From: Tipula vernalis
Lineage: Eukaryota > Arthropoda > Insecta > Diptera > Tipulidae
Assembly (NCBI GenBank): GCA_958295665.1
Contig: OY282558.1
Span: forward strand, 184,676,015-184,740,014
Direction of reading: 5' to 3'
DNA length: 64,000 nt
Numbering within the stretch: the first letter of the stretch is position 1; each line of letters opens with the position of its first letter. Position numbers and translations under genes: made by a program. Positions 21,951 to 31,060 of this stretch are shown piece by piece. The notes beneath the pieces were generated by a model. The model saw nothing but the letters and a program-made list of their open reading frames with translations, was not told the origin of the DNA and searched no databases.

Positions 21951-21975
21951 AATATCAATCCTACCAACTGCGCCA
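21951..21975 (-). promoter_or_regulatory. Errantivirus primer-binding site (tRNA-Ser-like)
   Basis: The minus strand reads TGGCGCAGTTGGTAGGATT directly at the 5' LTR end, sharing the LTR's last T. This complements the CCA end of a tRNA-Ser acceptor arm (...CCTACCGACTGCGCCA type) with a mismatch. Confidence 0.6.
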
Positions 21976-22277
21976 GTTAAGTATTATCACTTGGTAAAGA
22001 AAACTATTTAATATATTTTTAATGTTCTTTATTAGAAGGTTCGTGTAAAACTGAATTATCATATATGGAAAAATGATTTACATGGTATTTAGAAGTGCTA
22101 CGTTAACAAATAATTAATTATAATTATAATTCTAAGAATTGTATATTAATGTATCAAATAAAATTATCATTAAAGAATTTAGCTTACGTTATAATAAATG
22201 ATGGGAACAAAATAGTAATTTAATATAATTTAGTTTAAATGAAATTAAATACAGGATGTTGTTGCGATAACGTAACT
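21975..22277 (-). repeat. Errantivirus 5' LTR
   Basis: 303 bp, no difference seen from 14729-15031. Followed by the target duplication CGTG (22278-22281). Confidence 0.92.
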
Positions 22278-22324
22278 CGTGCTTCATCACTAAATCAGGC
22301 TTGTAGTATTACATTAGTGTTGGT

Positions 22325-22343
22325 TTTGCCTGGACCCATAACC
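22325..22343 (-). promoter_or_regulatory. copia primer-binding site (half tRNA-iMet)
   Basis: The minus strand reads GGTTATGGGTCCAGGC straight after the 5' LTR. It is the complement, with one mismatch, of the anticodon-loop sequence CTGGGCCCATAACC of initiator tRNA-Met, the internal primer known for copia. Confidence 0.7.
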
Positions 22344-22349
22344 TGTTGG

Positions 22350-22420
<71 letters not shown>

Positions 22421-22669
22421 TATATATCAAATAATGCGGAATATGTACACAAAAGGAAAAAATAATCAAACACGCTATTTTTCGATACTATATTGTTTTA
22501 TTTCACACCGTATGTCCGATCTCTATTACAAGCTTTTTACGACTCTACTTCTTTACTACTCTTCTCTGTGTTAATTGGATGTACACTCGGTAGAATTACA
22601 TTCCAAACACATTTTACTATTCTTCTCAGTTGTTCTGTGCTGCACACCGGGTAAAATTACATTCCAACA
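22344..22669 (-). repeat. copia 5' LTR
   Basis: 326 bp, longer than its partner because a (TA)n tract at 22354-22419 has expanded within the LTR. TGTTGGA and TCCAACA ends; TSD TGCAG follows. Confidence 0.9.
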
Positions 22670-22830
22670 TGCAGAACGACCCTACAACTACTGTCTTTCA
22701 ATAATTACAAAATTACAACAAATCAAATACACTTTAGAAGAGGTATATTTCAGGGAGACTCTCTGAGCCCTCTCTGGTTTTGCCTCTCTCTCTAAAACCA
22801 CTCTCATACATTCTAAACAATAGCATTTAA
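22670..22830 (+). pseudogene. Non-LTR retrotransposon ORF, fragment 4 (RT palm)
   Basis: RTTLQLLSFNNYKITTNQIH then RRGIFQGDSLSPLWFCLSL, the QGDSLSPLWF motif B of LINE RT. It joins 10428 in frame across the TGCAG duplication. A shift near 22790 is followed by KPLSYILNNS, after which homology is lost. Confidence 0.65.
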
Positions 22831-23070
22831 GGATACAAAATTAAACACAACGTACAAGTTTTACGTACATACACTTCACGTATATGGAATATGGATTATA
22901 TTAAACGGGGTACCGAATTAAAAAAGGCTCTCTTAATAAAGTTCTTTAAAAATGAATTAAAAAAGTTGATTTTTGTATGAACAGCTGCGACTTATATTAA
23001 TTCATTTATTTTGTTTTAAATTATGAATTAAGAAAAGCGATTTAGGAAAATGAGAAAACTCAAAAATGAA
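22831..23070. other. AT-rich spacer, nothing recognised
   Basis: Presumed decayed LINE tail or neutral sequence between the LINE remains and the MITE at 23075. Confidence 0.4.
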
Positions 23071-23074
23071 TTAA

Positions 23075-23383
23075 CCCTTCCGCGTGGGAGTTAAAAGTTT
23101 CAATTACTATGTGAGTTGCGGGAGGAGGAAATTAAACGAAAATATTTAAACGTGTGTCTTATTGGTTTTAAATAGTTTTTTTTATAAAACAAACATTTTT
23201 AAATATCAGTTTCATTGTTTTTATTTAGATATTTTTTTGGATATACTTTATACAAATAGCACCTAAAATAGTTAACGGTGTCTTGTTAAAGTTCGTATTT
23301 TGTAATGACGTATACGTAAACGGCACTCCGCAGTAGAGATGATTTTACGCATGACGTACACGTGTACGCTCCACGCGGAAGAG
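23075..23383. mobile_element. piggyBac-type MITE
   Basis: TTAA (23071-23074 and 23384-23387) bounds terminal repeats CCCTTCCGCGTGGGAG and, inverted, CTCTTCCGCGTGGAGC. The inside is non-coding and holds palindromic ACGTATACGT and GTACACGTGTAC near the right end. The terminus differs from the larger piggyBac element, so the two families are distinct. Confidence 0.65.
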
Positions 23384-23439
23384 TTAAGGAAGGCTTATAT
23401 TATTTCATTTTATAAAAACAAATCTTAATTCGTTTAAGT

Positions 23440-23745
23440 ATTTTTTCATTAATGAAAACGAGATTAATCTTAATTATTAAAGATGTATTAAAATAACTCG
23501 TTTTCATTAATGATTAATTAATTATTAATTATTATTTATTAATTATTAATTATTTTTTTAAAAATGAAAACGAGATATTTTAATACATTTTTAATAATTT
23601 ATAATCAATAATTAATAATTAATACGAATTTCTTCATTAATGAAAACGAGATATTTTAAATAATAATTAGTAATTAATAAGTATTTTTTCCTTAATGAAA
23701 CAAATAATAAATAATAAATAATATTGGCTGTGTGAATGTGACTCC
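23440..23745. repeat. AT-rich mixed direct and inverted repeats
   Basis: The block ATTAATGAAAACGAGAT recurs four times, twice in inverted orientation, between runs of TTAATTATTAATT. It can fold on itself; likely degenerate satellite or MITE debris. Confidence 0.45.
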
Positions 23746-23941
23746 GCCCTTTTTTGTTAAAATAAAACACATTTATCTACTTTTGATATATAATAGCCCG
23801 ATAACTATGCTGATTTCAAATAAAGAAAATGTAAAATAATCCATTGTTATTGTATAACCCACGCTGCTAGGGGTAACCTGAGTTATATTTGGTATAACAA
23901 AATGTTGAGTAGTCATTGCAATAGTTATTTGTGTATCAAGA

Positions 23942-24034
23942 GCGCAAAGTGCCAGTTTGTCACGCGAGAAAGGAAATTGCTGGCCGACGGGACGGAGGCC
24001 AGCAACCTTTCGAGCGTGACAAACAACTTTGCGG
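23942..24034. repeat. 93-nt stem-loop
   Basis: Arms 23942-23985 and 23997-24034 pair (TTTGTCACGCGAGAAAGG against CCTTTCGAGCGTGACAAA, then TTGCTGGCC against GGCCAGCAA), with an 11-nt loop GACGGGACGGA. It is GC-rich against AT-rich surroundings, with small mismatches as in a pre-miRNA or a short MITE. Confidence 0.55.
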
Positions 24035-24381
24035 ACGTGTTTCACACTTTATTTTTCCTACTATCATTTTAAAAAATATAATAAAAAGATAATTTTGTAG
24101 TAAAATTTACTATACTGACAATACGATTTTATTTTAGGACCGACATTTTGTTCAATCGAGTAGTCAAAGATTTTTTTTATTTTTCATAAAGAAAAACAAA
24201 AATTTGGTTTGATGTTTTATACAAACATTAGTCTTTCTTGAAAATTGACAATTTATTTTTTGCAACAAAAAACTAAAAAAAAATAATGACATCATAATTA
24301 TGTGAAATTTCGCTTTTCAATACTTTTCTTTTACTCTTACTCTTCTTTTCATATGTTCAAATTTAGCGTGCGGTTTCAAGT

Positions 24382-24416
24382 TTTGTCACACGTTTCTAAG
24401 AGAAACGTGTGACAAA
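24382..24416. repeat. Perfect 16-bp hairpin
   Basis: TTTGTCACACGTTTCT, loop AAG, then the exact inverse. It shares TTTGTCAC with the larger stem-loop 350 bp upstream. Confidence 0.6.
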
Positions 24417-24701
24417 GTAATTTGTTTATTAACTGTCAAAAAAACAGACACTTTGGGCTTTGAAAACAGAGAAAAAAAGCCTGCTTTTTACGGCGATTGT
24501 AGGAAAAATTATTTGTAGTCAAATTGAGTGAAAAACTATATTCCAAAAAGTAGTTAAATTAAAGTACACCATGACAATTTAAAGAACGGTCACTGTGATA
24601 AAATGTATTTCAAAATTCAATGCTCCACTATGAAAACACAAAATGGAACTATTTCTTATTAATTTACGAAATTTATTTCAACAAAAGTGGATAAAACGTT
24701 G

Positions 24702-24820
24702 TATGGCACTCGTGAGCAAAGGGATATTATCCACTCGGGATAATGTCGCACTCGGCTATCGCCTCGTGGGACAAACTTATCCCTCATGGATAATATCTCG
24801 TTTTGCTCACTAGTACCATA
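24702..24820. repeat. Fold-back repeat beside the mariner copy
   Basis: Arms TATGGCACTCGTGAGCAAAG...ATTATCC (24702-24732) and inverse GGATAATATCTCGTTTTGCT...CCATA (24788-24820). Short MITE-like hairpin. Confidence 0.5.
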
Positions 24821-24873
24821 AATAACTATAATGTGTTTTGCAAATTTGCTTGTTTAGAAAATGAAAGAATTAT

Positions 24874-25500
24874 TTATTGAAAGTATGCTCCATTTGCAGC
24901 TACAACTTTCCCCCAATTTTGATTCAGTTTACGGATTCCCACTCTGAAAAAATCTTGGTCTTTGGAGGCGATCCAATCATTACGCCAATTTTCGATCTCT
25001 GCGCGAGAACTGAACCGCTGTTCATAAAGAGACGACTGCATCGACCAGAATAAGTAGTAATCTGAAGGAGCTATGTCTGGTGAATACGGCGGATGCGGTA
25101 GAATCTCCCAGTCCTGTCCTTGTAAATAATTTTTCACAACGTTTGCAACATGTGGTTTTGCATTGTCATGCTGAAAAATTAATTTGTTGTGTCTATTCAC
25201 CCATTCTGGTCGTTTTTCCTCTAAGCTTGCTTCAAACGTATTAGTTGTCGTCGGTACACATCGCCATTGATAGTTTAACCTAATTCCAGCAGTTCATAAT
25301 ATACGCACCACACCTTTCTGATCCCACCAGATACAGAGCATAACCTTATATTGCAATGGATATCTCGCTTTGCTTGCGAGGGACCAGTTTCATCACGCTT
25401 CACCCAAGATTTTTCCATAATAAATCCATTTTTCATCTCCAGTAACTTGTAACCAATGTTCAACTTATTTAAGATTAAATCTCCTGACATCAACATCAAA
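24874..25500 (-). pseudogene. mariner transposase pseudogene, 5' truncated
   Basis: The C-terminal 108 codons are open (25200-24874): FQHDNAKPHVA, then WEILPHPPYSPDIAPSDYYL, the second and third catalytic positions in D,34,D mariner spacing, ending KLNQNWGKVVAANGAYFQ. Upstream, in other frames, are VTGDEKW-type sequence and MLCIWWDQKGVVYYELL-type sequence (25499-25275). The N-terminal HTH half is absent. Confidence 0.8.
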
Positions 25501-26099
25501 AAATGGAAATACAGAGAGAGATAAGTTCAACAAACAATTTAATTTGGAGTTCCATCGTTCTGCGATAAATGGAGGCACATATTCTGATTCCAGGTTTGAT
25601 ATGGAAAATGTCTTCCAACTCCTTTAAGCTAATAATTCGAATTTCTTTTATAAGTGAAAATTTTGCGTGTTTAGTTTAAAGGGAATGGTTCTTGGTGATA
25701 AAGAAGTTTTAAATGGAATTTTGCACATATTAATATTGTAAGGTAAATATTTCATTCGAAATAGGTAACAACTTTCACATTTTTATTGGTAAAATATATT
25801 AATTCTCATACGAAGGTACAAACCATCATTTTTTGGTCAAATAGGTGTGTGCTGCAAAACAGGATTTGCATTATGTCCTTTGCCCAAAAAAATTTTTTAA
25901 ATACAAGCTCAACGCCCATAACTGGATTGAACATACATTTTTGGAACTATTGACTCTGCGCATAGCGTTTTGGAAAGAAATTTTAAAAATAAATTTAGAT
26001 CGAGTTTTTCCATAGGGACATAATAATTTTGTATTTAAATAGACACAGAATAATTGAGATATTCGGCTGAAATTTGTTCCAGGTGCAGTACACATGTTA
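25501..26099. other. Spacer between mariner and Tc1-like remains
   Basis: No gene seen. Part near 26090 is the degraded downstream end of the next transposase copy. Confidence 0.35.
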
Positions 26100-26708
26100 C
26101 ATTTAACTATGGAATTCGATCTCGTTTATATGACCATCGCGAACACGTTTGTAGCGACCGATTCTTTGGAGCCAATCCACACTACACGGTCACTTTTTGT
26201 GGTTGTAATGGCAGAAGCACATGTGGGTTTGTTGCTGTCCAATGACGCATATGTTGCTTATTGACATTAAGCCATTAAGCCAAAATGAGCTTCATCACTA
26301 ACGATGATTTTTCGATGAAATTCAGTTTCTCCAAACTTTAGCAGGGCCCAATCGGAGAAGTTTCGTTACTTCAAATGATCAAGAGGCTTCAGTTCTTGAG
26401 TTAATTTGATCTTGTAAGAGTGCAAGCCAAGATCTTTATGCAAAATTCGCCACAATGTGGTTTGAGGGATTCCCAATTCCTGTGAAAGGCGTGAAATCGA
26501 CTGATTTGGCTCATTTTGAATTGAAGCACTTAAGGCTGCGATATTATCGGTACTTCCCCCTCTCACTCGCAAAAAAACCTCCAATATTGGAGAGCCCGTC
26601 TGGCGAAAATTGTAGTAAGCGCTCTTAAAGTTGAGACCACCGACTCAGAATTGCGGTAGTAATTTTAAATAATTTCCAAACGTTGCTCGTTCGTGAACTT
26701 TACCATGA
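26100..26708 (-). pseudogene. Tc1/mariner-superfamily transposase pseudogene (copy 1)
   Basis: Starts at ATG 26706 (MVKFTNEQRLEII). After a deletion comes a clear helix-turn-helix region (SISRLSQELGIPQTTLWRIL, 26584-26366), then, with stops, FHRKIIVSDEAHF with the first catalytic Asp and RHWTATNPHVLLP. The catalytic C-terminus is missing. A second copy of a related family lies at 50235-50790. Confidence 0.75.
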
Positions 26709-26719
26709 TACAAATGCTT

Positions 26720-27470
26720 ACCTTGACTGACGTTTTGACGGTGACGGGTGCGTTCGAAACTTTCAACGGTCGTTCTTTTTACAATACAAAATTGTTATGT
26801 CCCTTTGGGAAAGCCCTTATACCATATTTCCTACAAGCCTGCTAGGAGAAGAAGTCTAAGTACCAGAGGGAAAACAAAAGTGCATGGCAATAAAAACGGA
26901 ATGTTCCGATTACAAGGATCATAACGCAGCTTATAACTTAAACTACAGTCAGATATAGCATATAAAGACTAAACATTTAATTTATGAGAAGGGGTCACCA
27001 TACATAAATTATCGCTGTGGTTATGATATTGGTTTTATTTCTGTGGTTTACCCACAATCCTGCCTCTTTCAACCAGCAGAAAAATGTCTTCACAGAAACT
27101 GAAAGAGTCTGAAATTTTGTCAATTAATTTAACTATAATTTTTAATCATGAAGTTATTACACGAATTAATTAATTAACTCAAATAAAGTTAAAAAAAAAA
27201 ATTGTGATAATGCTTGGTATACCTATGCTAAAAATTAGCACATGTTTCCAATAATCGAGGATATAGACAAAATGGTAACGACATAGATAAGCCTTTTAAG
27301 AAAAGTTGGTCCAAAACTATTGAATTTGAAACTTAAATAAACTAAATACTTTTTGAGTTTCAAGCATTGTACTTCGTAATTAAGTTTTCTTCTAACAAAT
27401 CTACTATACATATATAGAAACAAGAATTTAGTAATGAAATCGCTCAGGAACATCTTTAACTTTCTAGCTA
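26720..27470. other. Intergenic, no gene seen
   Basis: AT-rich sequence with only short non-homologous frames. Confidence 0.4.
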
Positions 27471-27479
27471 ACCTTCAAA

Positions 27480-27674
27480 TGCCACTCTCTTCAATATAGG
27501 CAAAATGCATATAAGGACAAAGATAATTCTGAGCCGACTTTAAAGCCCAATTAAGTCCTCTATTGCTCAACATTTTAGTACCTACTTTGGAATCTACGTC
27601 AATTGCATCCCTGCTTCGTATCCGTAGAATTCGTCATCTGATATTTTATGTTCGGCTTGGGTTGCCACCATTTT
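27480..27674 (-). pseudogene. Possible unrecognised coding fragment with one frameshift
   Basis: An ATG in a fly-like context (ACCAAAATGG, 27671) opens MVATQAEHKISDDEFYGYE. About 23 codons in, the frame closes, but the next frame reads on as DAIDVDSKVGTKML then NRGLNWALKSAQNYL and ends at 27481. Together they look like one exon of about 65 codons missing a single base. The 200 bases upstream resemble an A-rich fly 5' leader. I do not recognise the protein. It could be chance. Confidence 0.3.
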
Positions 27675-27679
27675 GGTTT

Positions 27680-28859
27680 CCCTTACGAATTCTTATTTTA
27701 TATTTTTGAATAATTTTTCCTTTCCACAAGCTTTTTGAAATGTTTTGGCTTTTTATTGTTTTTTTCGCTATATTTCCTTCACTTTCACTTTCAGTTCTAG
27801 AAAATCTTTTTTTTTCTTTGCACGTGTTGACACTTACAAGATCACAAGGTGACTGGAATTTACGTTCTATGTTGTTAAAGGAGCGTAAACTTAGGATATG
27901 AAAAATTGACAACCAAAAATTTGTAACTACCCTTAACGACCCAAAAATCAATTAATAACATTGCAACGCTGGCGACAAAACTAGAAATAGTTTCTAAAAA
28001 AAGTTCGGCGATATTGCCGTCGTCGCCAGCGACATTGGTTCTGTTAGCATTGTATGTTTTGTTTTCTGAGTATTTTAATTTGACAGGCGTCATCGCTTGT
28101 CATTGTCTTTCCTGTTCTATTTATAGCTTAAAGGCAATACTATCGTTGAAGTAATAACGGAACATCATTTATATTCTTGGGTAGATCATACATTGCAAAC
28201 AAAATTAAAAAAACAATTCCTCGACCATACCTAAAAGATATAGAGTTAAGGGTTAATTTAGAAGATGCTCCAGGAACTTCTTTAGCAAATGATGGTAATG
28301 AGTATTGAGTTATCATTGCTTCGCACTGCAAACAAATAAAGAAGGATATTCTGCCATTAGTTCCAAACAATTGGCATGTTTCTTGGGAAAACCTTACAAT
28401 TAAGAATACTGTGTGAAAGTGAGAATTTTTAATTCGAATTCCAAATTTGAATTACATATTTGAATATTATTTTATTTTATTTGAATTAATAAATAGTATT
28501 AAGCAAACATAGCTATCGTGCTATTCTAATAATAAAAAAATAAAAACAACGAATTATTGTTAGTTTTATTTTAACAAAGTTTGTTTCTAGATTTTACCTG
28601 AAATTTATTTCGAAAGGACACTAAACATGAATACCTTAAATGGTAGATAAGGTGAAAATGTATATTTAGTCTTAAGTGACTCAACGGCGTCGACTGTTTA
28701 CTATAACCGTTGTAGACAAACTCTATTTCTATTTTTTTGTTAAATAAATTCTTCAATTTATTGAATTTTTTATATACAAAATTATTGTTATCGACGTTAT
28801 AACCAATACAAGTTACCGAACTTTAACATCGATTTTCACAAAACACAATTTTTTCAGTT
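27680..28859. other. Intergenic, nothing firm
   Basis: A plus-strand stretch at 28175-28400 reads YLKDIELRVNLEDAPGTSLA and, after a stop, KKDILPLVPNNWHVSWENL. It looks protein-like but matches nothing I know. The rest is AT-rich. Confidence 0.3.
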
Positions 28860-31060
28860 AATTCACTTATGTTTAGCACGGTAGAATAGTTCAATCTTAT
28901 GTTAACATGTTACATGACATGAAATATTTTAAAAAAAGCTCAGTTTCTATCTTATTGGGCTAAAACTTGAATATATACTTATTAGCTGATCACCTCAATA
29001 TAAGTACACCATTACAATACGGTTCTTGTTATTTAATTTTTTCAATTAAAACCGTTACATTTCTAATTATGCTGACCAGTTGTTATTGATAAACCAATAC
29101 CTATGTACATATATCTATATTCGAAAAAATAATAACAAACAAATTTTGGTGTAAGTCAGACTATTAAAGCTACCAAGATAAATCAGTCTGCCGGCATTGG
29201 ACCAACAATTCGCTACAAATACGAGCAAAAAATTTAAATAAATAAAAAATAAAAAAATATTTTAATTTTAATTAATAAAAATGAAAAAATTTTAATTAAT
29301 TTGAAAAAGGTAGAAAAAAACGTGTGATTTTTAAATAAAACTTTTGGGATTTGGTTTTGCTGCATCTTATCATCAAATAAAATTGTAAAAATTGTATAAA
29401 AAGTGTTAAATAAAATAAAATTAACGAAATTGGATTTGGTCGCGATTATAATTAAATGTGAGTACATTTTTAATAAAAAAGTAAAATAAAATGTCGTCTT
29501 ACACAAAAATCACATGCTCATATTAAAGCCGTTTGAAGAATTTTTTCTATTATATAACATATTTACTTTGCATCATAGACATAATTGTGAAATGAAGTGA
29601 TAACTAGAAACTTTTATTGCATTTTGGCAAGTTTTTATGCAAAATTAAGAAAGTAAATTCTCTTAAATTAAATTTAAAATGTGACATAACTGTTAACAAG
29701 GTGTTAAATTAAACGGGCTTACTAATTATGAATTAAGAATAAAATACGTTCACGGATTAACTGTTACTAAATCATTATAACCCAATCATTAATTCGTTAT
29801 CTATTTTATTTTTAACGAAAACCAAAATAAAATAGGATCGAGTTTAATTTTCAAATTTGCTGCACACACAAAAATGTTATTTTCTTTGTTGCCTAATCAA
29901 AAAGAGCCAAATTAATCAACTAAATGCTAAAGTGAAATCAAAATGTGTATATCTAAATTTTTTCAGTTAATTTTTGATTACAAATACAAACCAGATCACC
30001 AAACAATACCTAGCCTCGAATCGCGCTGGAATCAGTGAAAAAGATAAAATACACATAAAACCCTTGTTAGAGTGTAAAAAATATAGACCAAACCAATTTT
30101 CATGTCTGAAATTTTATTTAAGTTTCAATACTACTGCAGTTTCAGAATTGTGTATCAAAATTCCCGTACAATTCCAATTTATTCAACATTTGTTAGAGCC
30201 CCATCAAAGTGGCGTTGGAATCAAAATACTGGGAATCCTCAATGAATTCCTGAATTTTTTAAACAATCTCGATCGACTATTATTTGATCTTTTATTATAC
30301 AGTAATCGATTACTTACAGAGAGCCATACAATATCGATTAGCGTAACGAAACGTGATACTTTCTACGTTCGGATATTGATTTGGGTAAAAGAAAAGTTTT
30401 CGAAAAATAAACAAGAGAATATCAAAAAATGAAAATTAACTTTACTTTAAAATTGCAAACTATTTTTCATGTCGTTTGGCACTGGTGGTTTAATAAGAAA
30501 ACATTATTTCCAAATTTTTCTATAATTTATCAAACTATTAAGTAGCTTTTACTGTAAATCAGCACCCGTATTATGAGTTCCATTATCCAGTAGCATTATT
30601 CTATAAGCCCACAGATAAATGAAATTAGAAACTACGTACTCATTTCTAGCAGTTTTAATTTTTGTTACCAACTCGTTAAATATATTTAATAGCTAATATG
30701 GGGTCTTTTGTAAATATCTGTCAAATCAAAATTATTTGTCAAAATAGGTATTGGTATTAAGTCATTCAATGACCGAATAGTGATTATGCAAGTTCCGATT
30801 GTGTTCGTTGGGCTGACCACCTATAACGTTCACCAATACGCTATAAGTATCGTTTCAAAGGCCTCGACAGAGAAGCGATGAGGGTCGATTTCGGCCTTTA
30901 AGCCAAAGAATTTTTTGTTTTGTTTGTTGTTCCTATATACTTTTAATAGTGCAAAAGTGGTTTATAAAAATTCTGGCCTTCGACCCTTCGTCCGCAAGTA
31001 TATTATATTACTTATAATTCTATTCTATTTGCGACGAACTTATTTTAAAATTAACGAATT
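28860..31060. repeat. 2.2-kb tandem duplication, copy A
   Basis: Blocks in the same order and spacing occur again in copy B, about 2250 bp on: AAAAAGCTCAGTTTC, CACCTCAATATAAGTACACC, GGCATTGGACCAACAATTCG, CATCTTATCATCAAATAAAA, CAGCACCCGTATTATGA, GGGCTGACCACCTATAACG. The copies have drifted apart by substitutions and indels. The 152-codon frame at 29974 starts at TTG and is broken in copy B, so no gene is called. Confidence 0.75.

Larger units (their letters stand above)
14729..22277 (-). mobile_element. Intact-looking errantivirus (gypsy-type endogenous retrovirus)
   Basis: 7549 bp on the minus strand with 303-bp LTRs (AGTTA...TAACT ends, as in gypsy), a 4-bp target duplication CGTG, a tRNA-Ser-like primer site, a polypurine tract, and open gag, pol and env in retroviral order. 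The two LTRs look identical on reading, so integration is recent. It sits in the leader of a copia element. The tRNA-Ser primer site places it nearer the 17.6/297/ZAM side than gypsy itself; that is inference. Confidence 0.93.
10429..22669 (-). mobile_element. Ty1/copia LTR retrotransposon, split by an errantivirus
   Basis: The element lies on the minus strand with direct LTRs starting TGTTGGA and ending TCCAACA (10429-10717 and 22344-22669). The target duplication TGCAG is at 10424-10428 and 22670-22674. A gag frame and a broken pol lie between, in copia order (integrase before RT). Without the 7.5-kb errantivirus in its leader it would be about 4.7 kb. The LTRs differ at several sites and in TA-repeat length, so it is not recent. 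Confidence 0.9.

Noticed and set aside
23440..23745. CRISPR-like array
   Set aside because: Repeats are variable, AT-rich and in both orientations; the window is eukaryotic.
23956..24023. Stem-loop as a tRNA or snRNA
   Set aside because: One simple hairpin; no cloverleaf, A/B boxes or Sm site.
28140..28400. Protein-like plus-strand stretch with NNWHVSWENL
   Set aside because: One stop, no start, no splice context and no family recognised; left as a note only.
29974..30432. 152-codon plus-strand open frame
   Set aside because: Begins at TTG, not ATG, has no known motif, and its counterpart in the second copy of the duplication is broken.
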